From: Marisediminicola antarctica
Lineage (GTDB): Bacteria > Actinomycetota > Actinomycetes > Actinomycetales > Microbacteriaceae
Length of the DNA stretch: 64,000 nucleotides
Assembly: GCF_009930795.1 (NCBI RefSeq)
Contig: NZ_CP017146.1
Location: 1 to 64,000, forward strand
Direction: 5' to 3'
Shown here in pieces: positions 62,515 to 64,000 of the stretch (its first letter is position 1; each line of letters begins with the position of its first letter). The notes under the pieces are model-generated. The model did no database searches. It was not told where the DNA came from and saw nothing but the letters and a program-made list of their open reading frames with translations. The translations under genes were made by a program, and so were the position numbers.

Positions 62515-63834
62515 ATGAGCACGTCCACGTCCACACCGGTCAAGACCAACCCGAGATCGCGGGTCATCTTCGCGAGCCTCATCGGAACCTCGATCGAGTT
62601 CTACGACTTCTACGTGTACGCGACGGCCGCGGTGCTCGTGTTCCCGGCCCTGTTCTTCCCGGGCGACGACCCTACTTTGTCGCTGCTGAAGTCGTTCGCG
62701 GCGTTCGGCGCGGCGTTCATCGCGCGCCCCATCGGCTCGATCGTGTTCGGTCACTTCGGCGACCGGATCGGTCGCAAGGGCACCCTTGTCGCGTCTCTGC
62801 TCACGATGGGCGTCGCGACGGTGCTGATCGGATGCCTCCCGACGGCACTCACCCCCGGCTGGGAGATCCTCGCGCCGACGCTGCTTGTGCTCATGCGGTT
62901 TGCACAGGGACTCGGGCTCGGCGGCGAGTGGAGCGGGGCGGCGCTCCTCGCGACCGAGAACGCCCCGGCCGGTCGGCGCGCGATCTACGGCACCTTCCCG
63001 CAGCTCGGCGCACCGATCGGGTTCATCGTCGCCAACGGCGTCTTCCTGCTGCTCGCCACGACCATGTCGCCGGAGACGTTCCTTGAGTGGGGCTGGCGGG
63101 TGCCGTTCCTCGCGAGCGCCGTGCTCGTCATCATCGGCCTCTACGTGCGGTTCAAGCTGATCGAGACACCCTCGTTCCAGAAGGCCGTCGCCACGGGCGA
63201 GGTCGTCAAGGTTCCGCTCGCGCGGGTGTTTCGGTCGAACTGGCGCGAACTCATCCTCGGCACGTTCATCATGCTGGCGACCTACACGCTGTTCTACCTG
63301 ATGACGACCTACACGCTCACCTACGGCACGACCCCGGTCGACGCCCCCATCGCCGGCCTCGGATTCGAGCGCAATACCTTCCTCGTCATGCTCATCGTCG
63401 GTGTGGTGTTCTTCGGCATCTTCACCCTCGTGTCCGGGCCGCTCGCCGAGAGGTTCGGCCGCCGCGCGCACCTCATCGTGACGACGATCGCGATCATCGT
63501 GTTCGGGATGCTGTTCGTGCCGCTGTTCGCGGCCGGCACGGTCGGCGTCTATGCGCTGCTGATCATCGGGTTCACCCTGATGGGGCTCACCTTTGGTCCG
63601 ATGGGCGCCCTGCTGCCGGAGCTGTTCCCCACGAACGTGCGCTACACCGGCTCGGCGATCAGCTACAACGTCGCGTCGATCCTCGGTGCGGCCGTCGCCC
63701 CGTTCATCGCGGTGGCTCTCTGGGGTGCCGCCGGCGGCAGCCCCGTGCTCGTCGGGGTGTACCTGAGCTCGATGGGCGCGATCACCCTCGTGGCGCTGCT
63801 CCTGAGCAAGGAGACGCGCGACGTCGACTACTGA
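62515..63834 (+). CDS. MFS transporter, metabolite:H+ symporter (MHS) type
   Basis: 439 residues with twelve helices. The N-terminal signature GTSIEFYDFYVYATAAVLVF and the loop GHFGDRIGRKGTLV are those of the MHS group (citrate, proline/betaine, shikimate, alpha-ketoglutarate carriers). The mid-loop is FKLIETPSFQKAV and the last part AGGSPVLVGVYL. The substrate cannot be read. It follows the rib operon by 64 bases but has its own gap; island-A repeats start 2 bases after its stop. Confidence 0.9.
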   Translation: MSTSTSTPVKTNPRSRVIFASLIGTSIEFYDFYVYATAAVLVFPALFFPGDDPTLSLLKSFAAFGAAFIARPIGSIVFGHFGDRIGRKGTLVASLLTMGVATVLIGCLPTALTPGWEILAPTLLVLMRFAQGLGLGGEWSGAALLATENAPAGRRAIYGTFPQLGAPIGFIVANGVFLLLATTMSPETFLEWGWRVPFLASAVLVIIGLYVRFKLIETPSFQKAVATGEVVKVPLARVFRSNWRELILGTFIMLATYTLFYLMTTYTLTYGTTPVDAPIAGLGFERNTFLVMLIVGVVFFGIFTLVSGPLAERFGRRAHLIVTTIAIIVFGMLFVPLFAAGTVGVYALLIIGFTLMGLTFGPMGALLPELFPTNVRYTGSAISYNVASILGAAVAPFIAVALWGAAGGSPVLVGVYLSSMGAITLVALLLSKETRDVDY

Positions 63835-63836
63835 CT

Positions 63837-63915
63837 TTCATTATTCAGCGTCTGGCTGGCCTATCCCTTTCATCATTCAGGAGTCGGGCCCAGCAGCAAC
63901 TTCATCATTCAGGAG
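63837..63915 (+). repeat. Island A-type repeats downstream of the MFS gene
   Basis: Three forward copies: TTTCATTATTCAGCGTCTGG (63837-63856, a variant also seen inverted at 15151), TTTCATCATTCAGGAG (63868-63883) and TTCATCATTCAGGAG (63901-63915). They show that the family is dispersed and not confined to the DUF559/IS110 island. The remaining 85 bases to the window end hold nothing recognised. Confidence 0.88.
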
Positions 63916-64000
63916 CGGCGCGCCGAGGTATGCCTGAGCGCCCCAGCATCCGCCGGAATATGGGGCCGGATGCTGGCACCCAGATCACTTCGGCACCCCG

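Overview
The window is GC-rich, densely coded chromosomal DNA from an actinobacterium, most likely a member of the Microbacteriaceae. Supporting signs are the acyl-CoA carboxylase beta/epsilon/alpha set, GTG and TTG starts with ATGA overlaps, DUF222-HNH (13E12-type) and DUF559 proteins, and very frequent CGGATGC/GCATCCG. From memory, the gene order birA-accD5-accE-maf-accA3-lpdA-deoD-pmmB-add-deoA-cdd-sdhCDAB parallels Mycobacterium tuberculosis Rv3279c to Rv3319, so most of the window is a conserved core block. The accessory pieces are the islands inserted into it.

Layout: 1-2702 (minus) ugd, a PH-domain membrane protein and birA. 2796-4639 (plus) acyl-CoA carboxylase beta and epsilon subunits. 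4640-5080 hairpin-rich gap. 5081-8125 (minus) a membrane protein, sensor kinase and LuxR-type response regulator. 8239-12029 a TrmA-type RNA methyltransferase, Maf, and the biotin carboxylase/biotin carrier subunit. 12030-15185 island A: a DUF559 nuclease-like gene and an IS110-family element among many copies of a short repeat. 15186-22293 lpdA, a secreted GH81 glucanase with cell-wall-binding repeats, purine nucleoside phosphorylase and a phosphohexomutase. 22521-24383 a DUF222-HNH gene with REP-like repeats. 24384-29180 a nucleoside-salvage block (PTS IIB and IIA, adenosine deaminase, IclR regulator, an S-adenosylhomocysteinase-like protein, nucleoside hydrolase). 29203-31040 island B: a second DUF559-like gene bracketed by 57-bp inverted-repeat elements and simple-sequence DNA. 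31041-39631 thymidine phosphorylase, cytidine deaminase and a BMP-type nucleoside ABC transporter with two binding lipoproteins. 39631-42049 GDP-mannose synthesis and a GT4 glycosyltransferase. 42168-45660 sdhCDAB. 45754-50474 ptsI, a YihY/BrkB membrane protein, exonuclease III and trpS. 50589-54580 a tightly overlapping five-gene operon of unknown pathway (DoxX-like, small membrane protein, acyl-CoA-dehydrogenase-like, PhnD-like, TusA-like/radical SAM). 54718-58208 mscS, glpK and glpF. 58674-62450 the FMN-riboswitch-controlled ribD-ribE-ribBA-ribH operon with a 30-residue membrane ORF. 62515-63834 an MHS-type transporter, followed by more island-A repeats.

Functionally the core genes form a nucleoside uptake and salvage system: BMP lipoproteins, ABC transporter, cdd, deoA, PNP, add, nucleoside hydrolase and the phosphohexomutase/phosphopentomutase-like enzyme. 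They sit beside acyl-CoA carboxylation, succinate oxidation, glycerol uptake and riboflavin synthesis. The most unusual material is (i) two unrelated DUF559 nuclease-like genes, each embedded in its own private family of short repeats, one cluster also carrying an IS110 element, which suggests a REP/RAYT-like gene-plus-repeat system; and (ii) the 50589-54580 operon, which joins a TusA-like radical SAM enzyme to a signal-less PhnD-like protein and a flavoprotein. No rRNA, tRNA, CRISPR array or replication origin was recognised.
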